From Aliikangiella sp964411875 (GTDB lineage: Bacteria; Pseudomonadota; Gammaproteobacteria; Enterobacterales; Kangiellaceae), in contig CAYPMT010000056.1 in assembly GCA_964411875.1 (NCBI GenBank), positions 1 to 15,216 of the forward strand: a stretch of 15,216 nt of DNA. Reading direction: 5' to 3'. Of this stretch, positions 1-7,108 are shown one piece after another. How positions within the stretch are numbered: the first letter of the stretch is position 1; each line of letters starts with the position of its first letter. The position numbers and the translations under genes are program-made. The notes beneath the pieces were generated by a model. That model was given only the letters and a program-made list of their open reading frames with translations, was not told the DNA's origin and did no database searches.

Positions 1-753
1 AATCGCGCCAGCATGACCCATACGTTTTCCTGGGGGAGCTGTTACACCAGCAATGTAAGAGACAACTGGCTTAGTTACATTGGCTTTAATATAAGCCGCC
101 GCCTCTTCTTCGGCTGTTCCGCCAATTTCACCGATCATTACAATGGCTTCTGTTTTTGGATCATTCTGGAACATTTCTAAGACGTCAATAAAGTTAGAGC
201 CCGGAATTGGATCTCCACCAATACCAACACAAGTTGATTGACCAAAGCCTGTATCAGTGGTTTGTTTAACCGCTTCATAAGTCAGTGTACCTGAGCGAGA
301 AACAATACCCACTCGACCTGGCTTATGAATATCGCCTGGCATAATACCAATTTTACATTCACCAGGGGTGATAACACCTGGACAGTTTGGTCCAATTAAA
401 CGAATACCTAACTCATCACACTTAACTTTGGCATCAAGCATGTCTAGGGTTGGAATACCTTCTGTAATACAAACAATTAATTTAATACCCGCATTAGCTG
501 CTTCTAAAATAGAATCTTTACAGAAAGCTGCAGGTACATAAATGACTGAAGCCTCAGCACCTGTTTTTTCAACAGCTTCGGCAACTGTGTTAAAGACTGG
601 TAGACCTAAGTGTGTTTGACCACCCTTGCCTGGCGTAACACCGCCAACCATTTTAGTACCATATTCAATAGCTTGTTCTGAGTGAAAAGTACCTTGTGAA
701 CCAGTAAAGCCTTGGCAAATAACTTTGGTATTTTTATCTATTAAAATGCTCAT
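1..753 (-). CDS. sucD: Succinyl-CoA synthetase alpha subunit (partial, C-terminus beyond left edge)
   Basis: This is the alpha subunit of succinate-CoA ligase, which couples succinyl-CoA hydrolysis to nucleoside triphosphate synthesis in the TCA cycle. The visible 251 residues begin MSILIDKNTKVICQGFTGSQ, the CoA-binding Rossmann segment. They continue with GPNCPGVITPG in the middle and end at MGHAGAI on the window edge. The histidine in GHAGA is residue 247 counting Met, the phosphohistidine position of the E. coli enzyme, so catalysis looks intact. About 40 C-terminal residues are missing compared with the usual ~290. The ATG abuts the TAA of sucC with no gap, which implies translational coupling inside one mRNA. 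Identification is very secure. Confidence 0.97.
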   Translation of the reverse strand, partial: MSILIDKNTKVICQGFTGSQGTFHSEQAIEYGTKMVGGVTPGKGGQTHLGLPVFNTVAEAVEKTGAEASVIYVPAAFCKDSILEAANAGIKLIVCITEGIPTLDMLDAKVKCDELGIRLIGPNCPGVITPGECKIGIMPGDIHKPGRVGIVSRSGTLTYEAVKQTTDTGFGQSTCVGIGGDPIPGSNFIDVLEMFQNDPKTEAIVMIGEIGGTAEEEAAAYIKANVTKPVVSYIAGVTAPPGKRMGHAGAI

Positions 754-1920
754 TTATTTACCCTCCGCAGCATCAACCGCTTTTTGAGCTGCATCAGCCA
801 AACTATTTGCGGCAATAATATTAAGTCCACTATCGGCTAAAACTTTTTGGCCAAGTTCAGCATTGTTACCTTCTAAACGAACAACAACGGGGACTTTTAC
901 GCCAACCTCTTCAACGGCACCAATAATACCTTCGGCAATTAAGTCACAGCGGACAATACCGCCAAATATGTTAACTAATACAGCTTTAACATTTTCATCA
1001 GTTAAAATAATTTTGAATGCTTCAACCACTCTTTCTTTAGTTGCACCACCACCAACATCAAGAAAGTTAGCTGGCGAACCGCCATGTAGGTTAACAATAT
1101 CCATTGTGCCCATTGCAAGGCCAGCACCATTCACCATACAGCCGATACTGCCATCAAGAGCAACATAATTTAAATCAAAAGAAGCTGCGAGTGATTCACG
1201 CTCATCTTCTTGACTTGGATCATGCATTTCACCTAAACGACGATGACGATAAACTGCATTGCTATCGATATTAAGTTTTGCATCGAGACAATGTAAGTCC
1301 CCTGCTTTAGTAATAACTAAAGGATTAATTTCAAGTAAAGCTAAATCTAAATCATGAAATAATTTAGAGAGTTGCAAAAATATATGCGTAAACTGTTTAA
1401 CATTCTTACCACTTAAACCCATTTTAAAGGCTAGCTCTCTGGCTTGATAAGGCTGAGCACCGACTAATGGGTCAACAATGGCTTTGTGAATTTTTTCAGG
1501 GGTTTCGTGAGCAACTTTTTCGATTTCAACACCACCTTCAGTTGATGCCATAAAAACAACTCGACGGGTAGAACGATCAACAACAGCACCGAGATAAAGT
1601 TCTTGTTCAATATCAATACAACCTTCAATTAATACCTTAGATACTGGCTGGCCTTTTTCATCAGTTTGATATGTGACAAGGTTTTTACCTAGCCATTGTT
1701 TGGCAAACTCTTTCACTTCTTCACGAGAGTTAACTAATTTCACACCGCCCGCTTTACCACGGCCACCGGCATGAACTTGCGCTTTTACAACCCATTTGTC
1801 ACCTTCAATCTGTCCAGCAGACTCAAAGGCAGCTTTAGGTGAATCAACAGCAATGCCATCTGATACGGGTAAACCATACTCCTTAAAGAGCTGTTTACCT
1901 TGATACTCATGTAAATTCAT
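754..1920 (-). CDS. sucC: Succinyl-CoA synthetase beta subunit
   Basis: This is the beta subunit of succinate-CoA ligase. It carries the ATP-grasp nucleotide site and the succinate half of the active site. Its 388 residues equal the E. coli length. The N-terminal ATP-grasp domain shows MNLHEYQGKQLF, VVKAQVHAGGRGKAGG (44-59) and the metal/nucleotide residues E197 and N199 in LLEINPL, plus D213. The C-terminal ligase domain shows FLDVGGGATKE (287-296) and VNIFGGIVRCD (317-326). The gene lies 150 bp after sdhB, where sucA and sucB would normally intervene, and its TAA directly touches the sucD ATG. The ribosome-binding site is weak (GGA about 12 nt upstream of ATG). It could be served by read-through from sdhCDAB or by its own promoter in the 150-bp gap, where I see no convincing one. 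Confidence 0.97.
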   Translation of the reverse strand: MNLHEYQGKQLFKEYGLPVSDGIAVDSPKAAFESAGQIEGDKWVVKAQVHAGGRGKAGGVKLVNSREEVKEFAKQWLGKNLVTYQTDEKGQPVSKVLIEGCIDIEQELYLGAVVDRSTRRVVFMASTEGGVEIEKVAHETPEKIHKAIVDPLVGAQPYQARELAFKMGLSGKNVKQFTHIFLQLSKLFHDLDLALLEINPLVITKAGDLHCLDAKLNIDSNAVYRHRRLGEMHDPSQEDERESLAASFDLNYVALDGSIGCMVNGAGLAMGTMDIVNLHGGSPANFLDVGGGATKERVVEAFKIILTDENVKAVLVNIFGGIVRCDLIAEGIIGAVEEVGVKVPVVVRLEGNNAELGQKVLADSGLNIIAANSLADAAQKAVDAAEGK

Positions 1921-2043
1921 GGTTCATTATTCCAATTAGTAATTAAAAGAAAGTTTTACATATTCTATCAGTAAAATCCGTTACTAATAAGTAGCATAAG
2001 AAGGAATTTCACAAATAAAATGAACTACTAATTAGAGCATAGA

Positions 2044-2073
2044 CTATTTGCTAGGTTTTGCTAGGTTTTGCTA
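2044..2073 (-). repeat. Tandem 10-bp repeat spanning the sdhB stop codon
   Basis: On the minus strand the sdhB stop TAG begins the unit CTAGCAAAAC, which occurs twice and is followed by a partial third copy CTAGCAAA-TAG. The TAGs lie at 2071-2073, 2061-2063 and 2051-2053. The 10-bp spacing places one in each reading frame, and another TAG follows at 2044-2046. The array looks like replication-slippage expansion of the 3' end of the gene. No role is evident beyond the all-frame stop. Confidence 0.8.
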
Positions 2074-2772
2074 GACACCTTGCTTTAGCATCATAGAGCG
2101 AATATGGCCAATTGCTTGAGTTGGGTTTAAGCCCTTAGGACAAACATCAACACAATTCATAATGCCACGACACCTAAAAACGCTATAAGCATCATCTAAA
2201 TCAGCTAAACGAGATTCAGTTTCAGTATCTCGACTATCAATTAAAAAACGATAGGCTTGTAAAAGACCCGAAGGCCCAACAAATTTATCTGGGTTCCACC
2301 AAAAAGAAGGGCAAGCTGTGCTACAGCAAGCACATAAAATACACTCATATAAACCATCTAATTTGGCTCTATCTTCAGGTGATTGTAAATGTTCTCGGGC
2401 AGGCTTTTCATCATTGTTAATTAGATAAGGACGCACTTTTTCGTATTGACGGTAAAATTGAGCCATATCGACAACAAGATCACGAATAACTGGCAATCCA
2501 GGTAAAGGTCTTACGACAACTTTAGAACCTTTTAATGATGAAATAGAGGTAATACAAGCCAAACCATTCTTACCATTAATATTAACACCATCGGAGCCAC
2601 AAACGCCTTCACCACAACTACGCCTAAAGGTCAAAGTTGGGTCCTGTTGTTTTAAAGCAATTAACGCATCTAACAACATCATGTCAGATCCTGACTCAAT
2701 GGTTAAGTCATAATCTTTCATATAAGGTTTTTTATCAGTTTCTGGGTTAAAACGATAAATTGAAAATCGCAT
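2071..2772 (-). CDS. sdhB: Succinate dehydrogenase iron-sulfur subunit
   Basis: This is the iron-sulfur electron-transfer subunit of complex II, which passes electrons from the FAD of SdhA to quinone at SdhCD on the cytoplasmic face of the inner membrane. It has 233 residues. The 2Fe-2S domain has C53, C58, D61 and C73 in SCGEGVCGSDG...ACIT. The C-terminal domain has C144, C147, C150 and C211 for 4Fe-4S, and C154, C201 and C207 for 3Fe-4S, in CILCACCSTACP and CRGIMNCVDVCPKG. All ligands match E. coli SdhB at a constant offset (2, then 5 residues). The gene follows sdhA after 81 bp; the only Shine-Dalgarno-like sequence is a weak GAGAAA. Its stop codon lies in a tandem repeat (see 2044-2073). 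Confidence 0.98.
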   Translation of the reverse strand: MRFSIYRFNPETDKKPYMKDYDLTIESGSDMMLLDALIALKQQDPTLTFRRSCGEGVCGSDGVNINGKNGLACITSISSLKGSKVVVRPLPGLPVIRDLVVDMAQFYRQYEKVRPYLINNDEKPAREHLQSPEDRAKLDGLYECILCACCSTACPSFWWNPDKFVGPSGLLQAYRFLIDSRDTETESRLADLDDAYSVFRCRGIMNCVDVCPKGLNPTQAIGHIRSMMLKQGV

Positions 2773-2807
2773 AGTAATTTCTCAATGTGTTTTTAATAGT
2801 ATTATAG

Positions 2808-2868
2808 CTAATAAATTATCTGGCTAATCAGTTCTGAGCTAATAATTTCTGAACTAGTAAGTTCTAGC
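2808..2868 (-). repeat. Degenerate ~15-bp tandem repeats spanning the sdhA stop codon
   Basis: Three imperfect units fill 2808-2823, 2824-2838 and 2839-2853 (plus strand: CTAATAAATTATCTGG, CTAATCAGTTCTGAG, CTAATAATTTCTGAA). A more diverged fourth unit at 2854-2868 is the end of sdhA itself (codons for ARTY plus TAG). The spacer between sdhA and sdhB therefore seems to be made largely of duplicated copies of the gene's last 15 bp. Each copy retains a TAG or TTAG on the minus strand. The similarity of the coding copy to its neighbour is 10 of 15, so the origin is inferred. Confidence 0.6.
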
Positions 2869-4617
2869 TTTAGGTGGAAACGCTTCCACAGTTTCTGGAC
2901 TCATATTAACGGCACGCTTATCCATATCGTGAGTTTCTGGATAATATAAGCTATGAGTTAACCAGTTTTCATCATCTCTATCCGGATAATCTTCACGACT
3001 ATGAGCACCACGACTTTCTTGACGGAAATTTGCTGCTTTAGCCGTTGCTCTTGCAGTCGCCATAAGATTATCTAACTCTAAACACTCTACGCGAGTTGTG
3101 TTAAATGCTTTGGATTTATCCGATAACTTGGCATGTTTAAGTTTCTCAGCAATTTTTTCGAGTTCAAGCATACCTTTTTGCATCAGCTCACCAGTACGAA
3201 AAACGCCAAAATTATTTTGCATGATTTGCTGCATTTCTTTTTGGATCGCAACAGGATCTTCGCCACTCTCATTAGAGTCCCAGCGGTTATAGCGAGCCAT
3301 AGCTTCATCGACATTATCGTCAGTAAAATCACTTTGCGGTAGCCCGTCATCAAGCGCATCTTCTAAATGCATACCAGCAGCTCGGCCAAAAACAACTAAA
3401 TCCAATAATGAATTACCACCAAGTCGATTAGCACCATGTACTGACACACAAGCGATCTCACCAACAGCATATAAACCGTCAACGATATATTCTTCTTGGC
3501 CTGAAGCCTTTCCAATTACTTGACCATATTTATTAGTCGGCAGTCCGCCCATCATATAGTGACAAGTGGGGACAACCGGAATGGGTGCTTTTACTGGATC
3601 AACATGAGCAAACGTTTCTGCCAATTCACAAATACCCGGCAATTTTTTATGTAATGTTTCTTGTCCTAAATGATCTAATTTAAGCATAACATGGTCGCCA
3701 TTAGGGCCACAGCCGCGCCCTTCCAAGATTTCTTTGGTCATCGAACGAGCAACCACATCACGACCAGCTAAATCTTTAGCATTCGGTGCATAACGCTCCA
3801 TAAAACGCTCACCATCTTTATTAATTAAATAACCACCTTCACCACGACAACCTTCAGTCACTAAAACACCCGCACCAGCGATACCTGTTGGATGAAACTG
3901 CCACATTTCCATATCTTGAGCCGGTATGTTTGCTCTTAGAGCCATGCCAACACCGTCACCAGTATTGATTAAAGCATTCGTTGTTGAAGAAAAAATTCGC
4001 CCTGCTCCACCGGTAGCAAAAACTGTTGCACGCGATTTAAACAAAGCAACTTCACCACTTTCAATTGACATGGCTACCACACCACAACATTGACCACGAT
4101 CATTCATGAGTAAGTCGATGGCGTACCATTCATTAAAGAATTGCGTTTTAGCGGCCAGATTTTGTTGGTAGAGAGTGTGTAATAAAGCATGTCCGGTTCT
4201 GTCTGCAGCTGCAGCTGTACGAGCGGCTTGTTCACCACCAAAGTTTTTGGATTGGCCACCAAAAGGTCTTTGATAGATTTTACCATTCTCTAAACGTGAA
4301 AAAGGTAAGCCCATATGGTCAAGCTCTAAAATAGCATCGGGGCCACTTTGACACATCAGCTCAATGGCATCTTGGTCACCAATATAATCAGAGCCTTTGA
4401 CTGTGTCATACATATGCCAACGCCAATCATCTTCATGGGAGTTACCCAAAGCGACAGTGATTCCGCCTTGAGCTGAAACCGTATGAGAACGTGTCGGAAA
4501 CACTTTTGAAATTAATGCAACCTTTTGACCTGACTTTGCTAATTGTAATGAAGCTCGCATACCTGCACCACCACCACCAACAATCACCCCATCAAAAGTA
4601 TAAACTGGTAATGCCAT
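2854..4617 (-). CDS. sdhA: Succinate dehydrogenase flavoprotein subunit
   Basis: This is the catalytic flavoprotein of complex II and oxidises succinate to fumarate. Its 587 residues compare with 588 in E. coli. The FAD-binding GxGxxG motif is VIVGGGGAGM (11-20). The covalent FAD histidine is H45 in TRSHTVSAQGG. Active-site residues are H242 (QFHPTG), E255, R286 (GRDVVARS) and H353 (CHYMMGG). The C-terminus, FPPKARTY, is the usual conserved tail. The ATG starts directly after the TAA of sdhD with no spacer, so translation is probably coupled. The 3' end lies in degenerate tandem repeats that fill the gap to sdhB. Confidence 0.98.
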   Translation of the reverse strand: MALPVYTFDGVIVGGGGAGMRASLQLAKSGQKVALISKVFPTRSHTVSAQGGITVALGNSHEDDWRWHMYDTVKGSDYIGDQDAIELMCQSGPDAILELDHMGLPFSRLENGKIYQRPFGGQSKNFGGEQAARTAAAADRTGHALLHTLYQQNLAAKTQFFNEWYAIDLLMNDRGQCCGVVAMSIESGEVALFKSRATVFATGGAGRIFSSTTNALINTGDGVGMALRANIPAQDMEMWQFHPTGIAGAGVLVTEGCRGEGGYLINKDGERFMERYAPNAKDLAGRDVVARSMTKEILEGRGCGPNGDHVMLKLDHLGQETLHKKLPGICELAETFAHVDPVKAPIPVVPTCHYMMGGLPTNKYGQVIGKASGQEEYIVDGLYAVGEIACVSVHGANRLGGNSLLDLVVFGRAAGMHLEDALDDGLPQSDFTDDNVDEAMARYNRWDSNESGEDPVAIQKEMQQIMQNNFGVFRTGELMQKGMLELEKIAEKLKHAKLSDKSKAFNTTRVECLELDNLMATARATAKAANFRQESRGAHSREDYPDRDDENWLTHSLYYPETHDMDKRAVNMSPETVEAFPPKARTY

Positions 4618-4962
4618 TTATAGACCCCAAAGAATTTGAATGCCCCACAAAATAAAGGCGAAACATAGTAGTATAATTAGGATTTGAAAAATTAAACGAA
4701 TCCAAGTGGGTTTAATATAATCCGTAGAAACTATCCATAAACCGATCCAAGCATGAGAACTTAAAGAGGCAATGGCAAGGATAGAAAAAATCTTGAACCA
4801 AGCTTGTGAGAACAAACTTTGCCAAGCAACAAAATCAATTGGCTTTGCTATAAAAAAGCCAACTAGATAAATAACATAAGCAGCTAATACAATCGCGCTG
4901 ACTCGCTGAATAATCCAATCATGCAAACCGCTACGACCAAGGCTTGTTGCAGAAGTTACCAT
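4618..4962 (-). CDS. sdhD: Succinate dehydrogenase membrane anchor subunit D
   Basis: This is the hydrophobic anchor of complex II, which forms the heme b and quinone site with SdhC. It has 114 residues and three membrane spans (about 20-40, 56-76 and 88-111). The signature SHAWIGLWIVSTDYIKP holds H70 (heme ligand; H71 in E. coli) and D81-Y82 (quinone-site TDY). I chose the ATG at 4960-4962 because AGGAG lies 7 nt upstream of it. The in-frame TTG two codons earlier is too close to that AGGAG. The gene overlaps the end of sdhC by 7 bp and abuts sdhA, which is standard sdhCDAB packing. Confidence 0.95.
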   Translation of the reverse strand: MVTSATSLGRSGLHDWIIQRVSAIVLAAYVIYLVGFFIAKPIDFVAWQSLFSQAWFKIFSILAIASLSSHAWIGLWIVSTDYIKPTWIRLIFQILIILLCFAFILWGIQILWGL

Positions 4963-5327
4963 AACCAAACTCCTAATAGAACTGCACTTATAACACCGAG
5001 AAAAATAACGGCATAAGATCCCATACGACCTGTTTGTAAACTTTCACCAATACCTGCATCCATTAAAAGATGACGCAGGCCAGCAATAATATGGTAAGCC
5101 AGCATGGATAAAATGAGCCAAACAATTAGCTTAGCAAGATCACCATTCAATAATACTTTTAACTCATCAAAGCCATCTTTATGCATACTTTGTTGTAATG
5201 CCCAAAGACAAAGTGGTATTGAGATAAACAAAACAACTCCGGTAATGCGATGGAGTATGGATGAAATAGAGGTCACTGGAAACTTAAATGTTCCCAAGTT
5301 GAGATTAACAGGTCTGTTTTTATTCAC
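4956..5327 (-). CDS. sdhC: Succinate dehydrogenase cytochrome b556 subunit C
   Basis: This is the first gene of the sdhCDAB operon and the cytochrome b556 anchor of complex II. From a GTG at 5325-5327 it encodes 123 residues beginning (V/M)NKNRPVNLNLGTFKFP, the usual SdhC N-terminus. The open frame extends 31 codons upstream, but that part (MCFLLKIKSVRQF...) resembles no SdhC and lies in the promoter region. SISSILHRITGVVLF is the quinone-site SxxxR segment. LAYHIIAGLRHLLMDAG carries the His pair of the second helix. There are three predicted spans. An AGAAG stretch lies about 11 nt upstream of the GTG as a modest ribosome-binding site. The start codon is the least certain element. Confidence 0.93.
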   Translation of the reverse strand: MNKNRPVNLNLGTFKFPVTSISSILHRITGVVLFISIPLCLWALQQSMHKDGFDELKVLLNGDLAKLIVWLILSMLAYHIIAGLRHLLMDAGIGESLQTGRMGSYAVIFLGVISAVLLGVWLW

Positions 5328-5729
5328 AATATATGTTCTTCTATTAATTTTAATGATTATAAAACAATCAATACACGGATAAAATTGCCGCACTGATTTA
5401 ATTTTAAGCAGAAAACACAACTTCTGCTAAACTTTTTATTACAAAGTGGTTCTATAGGTTGAAGCATTACTCTTTGGATTGATGACCATTATATAAGTCT
5501 AAATCGCAAAAGTAAAAATGAATCATTTTATTAGGCTTAAATTTAATCATATTTTGTGGTGTTGTTCGTGAGTCATGGATATTTGATAAAGAGTTATTCT
5601 TTATGTGTTAGACTCAAGCAGTTAGACTTAATTTTACCTAAATAAATTTTTAATGGTTTTTAGTTAGTGGCCTAGCTTCATAACCATAATTAATCTCTAC
5701 TTTCTATTGATATAGGAGCAAGTAATATT
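5328..5729. promoter_or_regulatory. Divergent sdhC-gltA regulatory region
   Basis: This is about 400 bp of AT-rich non-coding DNA between two divergently transcribed TCA-cycle units, so it must carry both promoters. I see a TATAAT facing sdhC (5356-5361). A directly repeated GTTAGACT (5607-5614 and 5621-5628, 14-bp period) lies on the gltA side. A TTGATA at 5583-5588 has only a weak partner, TGTTAG, 17 bp downstream. No sequence clearly matches CRP, ArcA or Fur sites by eye. No credible small ORF is present. Confidence 0.6.
5356..5361 (-). promoter_or_regulatory. Candidate -10 element for sdhCDAB
   Basis: A perfect TATAAT reads on the minus strand about 29 nt upstream of the sdhC GTG. It would give a leader of about 22 nt. 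The hexamer 17 bp further upstream (TTTTAT) is a poor -35, so an activator may be needed or the site may be chance in AT-rich DNA. Confidence 0.35.
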
Positions 5730-7019
5730 ATGACGGATAAAACAGCAAAACTATCCTTACCCGATGGAGAGGCAATCGAATTGCCAATATATACACCAAC
5801 TGAAGGTAACGATGTTATCGATGTCTCTCAATTAGTAAAAAATAGTGTTTTTACTTATGACCCAGGCTTTATGTCAACCGCTTCTTGTCAATCTAAAATC
5901 ACCTATATTGATGGAGACAAAGGCATTCTTCTTTATCGAGGCTATCCGATTGAACAACTGGCTGATCAATGCGACTTTATGGAAGTTTGTTATTTACTTT
6001 TAAATAATGAGCTGCCTAATGAAGCTCAAAAAGAAGATTTCGTTAAACAAATTAATAGCCACACAATTGTTCATGAACAACTTGCTATGTTTTTCCGAGG
6101 GTTCAGACGTGATGCTCATCCTATGTCAATTATGATTGGTGTGGTTGGTGCTCTATCTGCTTTTTATCATGATTCACTTGATATTAACAACCCAGAACAT
6201 CGTGAAAGAAGCGCGTTAAGATTAATTGCTAAAGTGCCTACCATTGCGGCTATGTGTTATCGCTACTCAACGGGCCATCCTTTTGTCTATCCACGTAATG
6301 AAATGTCTTATGCTGAAAACTTTTTAAACCAAATGTTCAGTATGCCATCACATGACGAAAAACCCGATCCTATTTTGGTTAAGGCTATGGATAGAATTTT
6401 CACTTTGCATGCCGATCATGAACAAAACTGTTCGACTTCAACCGTTAGACTAGCAGGCTCATCAGGCGCCAATCCATTTGCTTGTATTGCTTCAGGCATT
6501 GCTTCTTTATGGGGCCCAGCTCATGGTGGTGCGAATGAAGCTTGTTTGAAAATGCTCAATGAAATTGGTGATGTTAGTCGAATTCCTGAATTTATCGCGC
6601 GCGCTAAAGATAAGAATGATCCTTTCCGACTAATGGGTTTTGGACATCGTGTTTACAAAAACTTTGACCCACGCGCTAAAGTCATGCGCGAAAGTGCTCA
6701 TGAAGTGCTTACGGCAACTGGTAAAGAGAATGATCCTATTCTAAAAGTTGCAATGGAACTAGAGAAAATTGCTTTAGAAGATGAGTATTTTGTTCAAAGA
6801 AAGCTTTATCCGAATGTCGATTTTTATTCTGGAATCATATTGGAAGCCATTGGTATCCCATCTAATATGTTTACGGTTATTTTTGCTTTATCAAGAACTG
6901 TTGGTTGGGTTTCTCATTGGTCAGAAATGATTGCTGAACCTAAGCAAAAAATTGGTCGTCCTAGACAGCTTTACACCGGTGAAGCTAGCCGTGATGTTAA
7001 GCCAATTAAGCAAAGATAG
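5730..7019 (+). CDS. gltA: Citrate synthase (hexameric, Gram-negative type)
   Basis: It condenses oxaloacetate and acetyl-CoA to citrate, the entry step of the TCA cycle. The 429 residues match the long, NADH-sensitive hexameric class of Gram-negatives (E. coli 427). The N-terminal small beta domain (1-50) precedes SCQSKITYIDGDKGILLYRGYPI. Catalytic residues are H265 (WGPAHGG), H306 (FGHRVYK) and D364 (YPNVDFYSG), equivalent to E. coli H264, H305 and D362. The oxaloacetate-site histidine is H230 in LHADHEQN. AGGAG lies about 10 nt upstream of the ATG. The gene is divergent from sdhC and is followed by a strong hairpin terminator at 7042-7070. Nothing is truncated or odd. Confidence 0.98.
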   Translation: MTDKTAKLSLPDGEAIELPIYTPTEGNDVIDVSQLVKNSVFTYDPGFMSTASCQSKITYIDGDKGILLYRGYPIEQLADQCDFMEVCYLLLNNELPNEAQKEDFVKQINSHTIVHEQLAMFFRGFRRDAHPMSIMIGVVGALSAFYHDSLDINNPEHRERSALRLIAKVPTIAAMCYRYSTGHPFVYPRNEMSYAENFLNQMFSMPSHDEKPDPILVKAMDRIFTLHADHEQNCSTSTVRLAGSSGANPFACIASGIASLWGPAHGGANEACLKMLNEIGDVSRIPEFIARAKDKNDPFRLMGFGHRVYKNFDPRAKVMRESAHEVLTATGKENDPILKVAMELEKIALEDEYFVQRKLYPNVDFYSGIILEAIGIPSNMFTVIFALSRTVGWVSHWSEMIAEPKQKIGRPRQLYTGEASRDVKPIKQR

Positions 7020-7041
7020 GCTAAACACTAACATCAAAATT

Positions 7042-7070
7042 AAAAAGCCCTCATTAAGAGGGCTTTTTTT
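7042..7070 (+). terminator. Rho-independent terminator after gltA, probably bidirectional
   Basis: A perfect 11-bp stem (AAAAAGCCCTC at 7042-7052, GAGGGCTTTTT at 7058-7068) encloses a 5-nt loop and ends in a run of seven T. It starts 22 nt after the gltA stop. The A-rich left arm gives a U-tract on the opposite strand too, so it can also end the minus-strand lipoprotein gene converging at 7102. Confidence 0.92.
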
Positions 7071-7079
7071 GAATAGCGT

Positions 7080-7108
7080 TTTAATTTAAGGTGAGTTTAA
7101 TTTAAGGT
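7080..7108 (-). repeat. 13-bp direct repeat spanning the stop codon of the lipoprotein gene
   Basis: TTTAATTTAAGGT occurs at 7080-7092 and again at 7096-7108, a 16-bp period with a GAG spacer. The second copy contains the last codon bases (Pro) and the TAA stop (7102-7104) of the converging gene. The outer copy is a 3' duplication of the gene end. It is the third stop-codon-containing repeat in this window. Confidence 0.85.

Noticed and set aside
863..1168. 101-codon open frame antisense to sucC
   Set aside because: It is a low-complexity shadow rich in Thr, Pro and Ser, with no ribosome-binding site or recognisable domain. sucC on the other strand is certain.
4104..4286. 60-codon frame on the minus strand inside sdhA
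   Set aside because: It is an alternate frame of a highly conserved gene with no start signal or domain.
4963..4968. TTG start for sdhD two codons before the ATG
   Set aside because: The AGGAG is correctly spaced for the ATG at 4962 and too close to the TTG.
5328..5420. N-terminal extension of sdhC to an ATG at 5420 (31 more codons)
   Set aside because: The extra residues resemble no SdhC, they overlap the likely promoter TATAAT, and the family N-terminus KNRPVNL begins right after the GTG at 5327.
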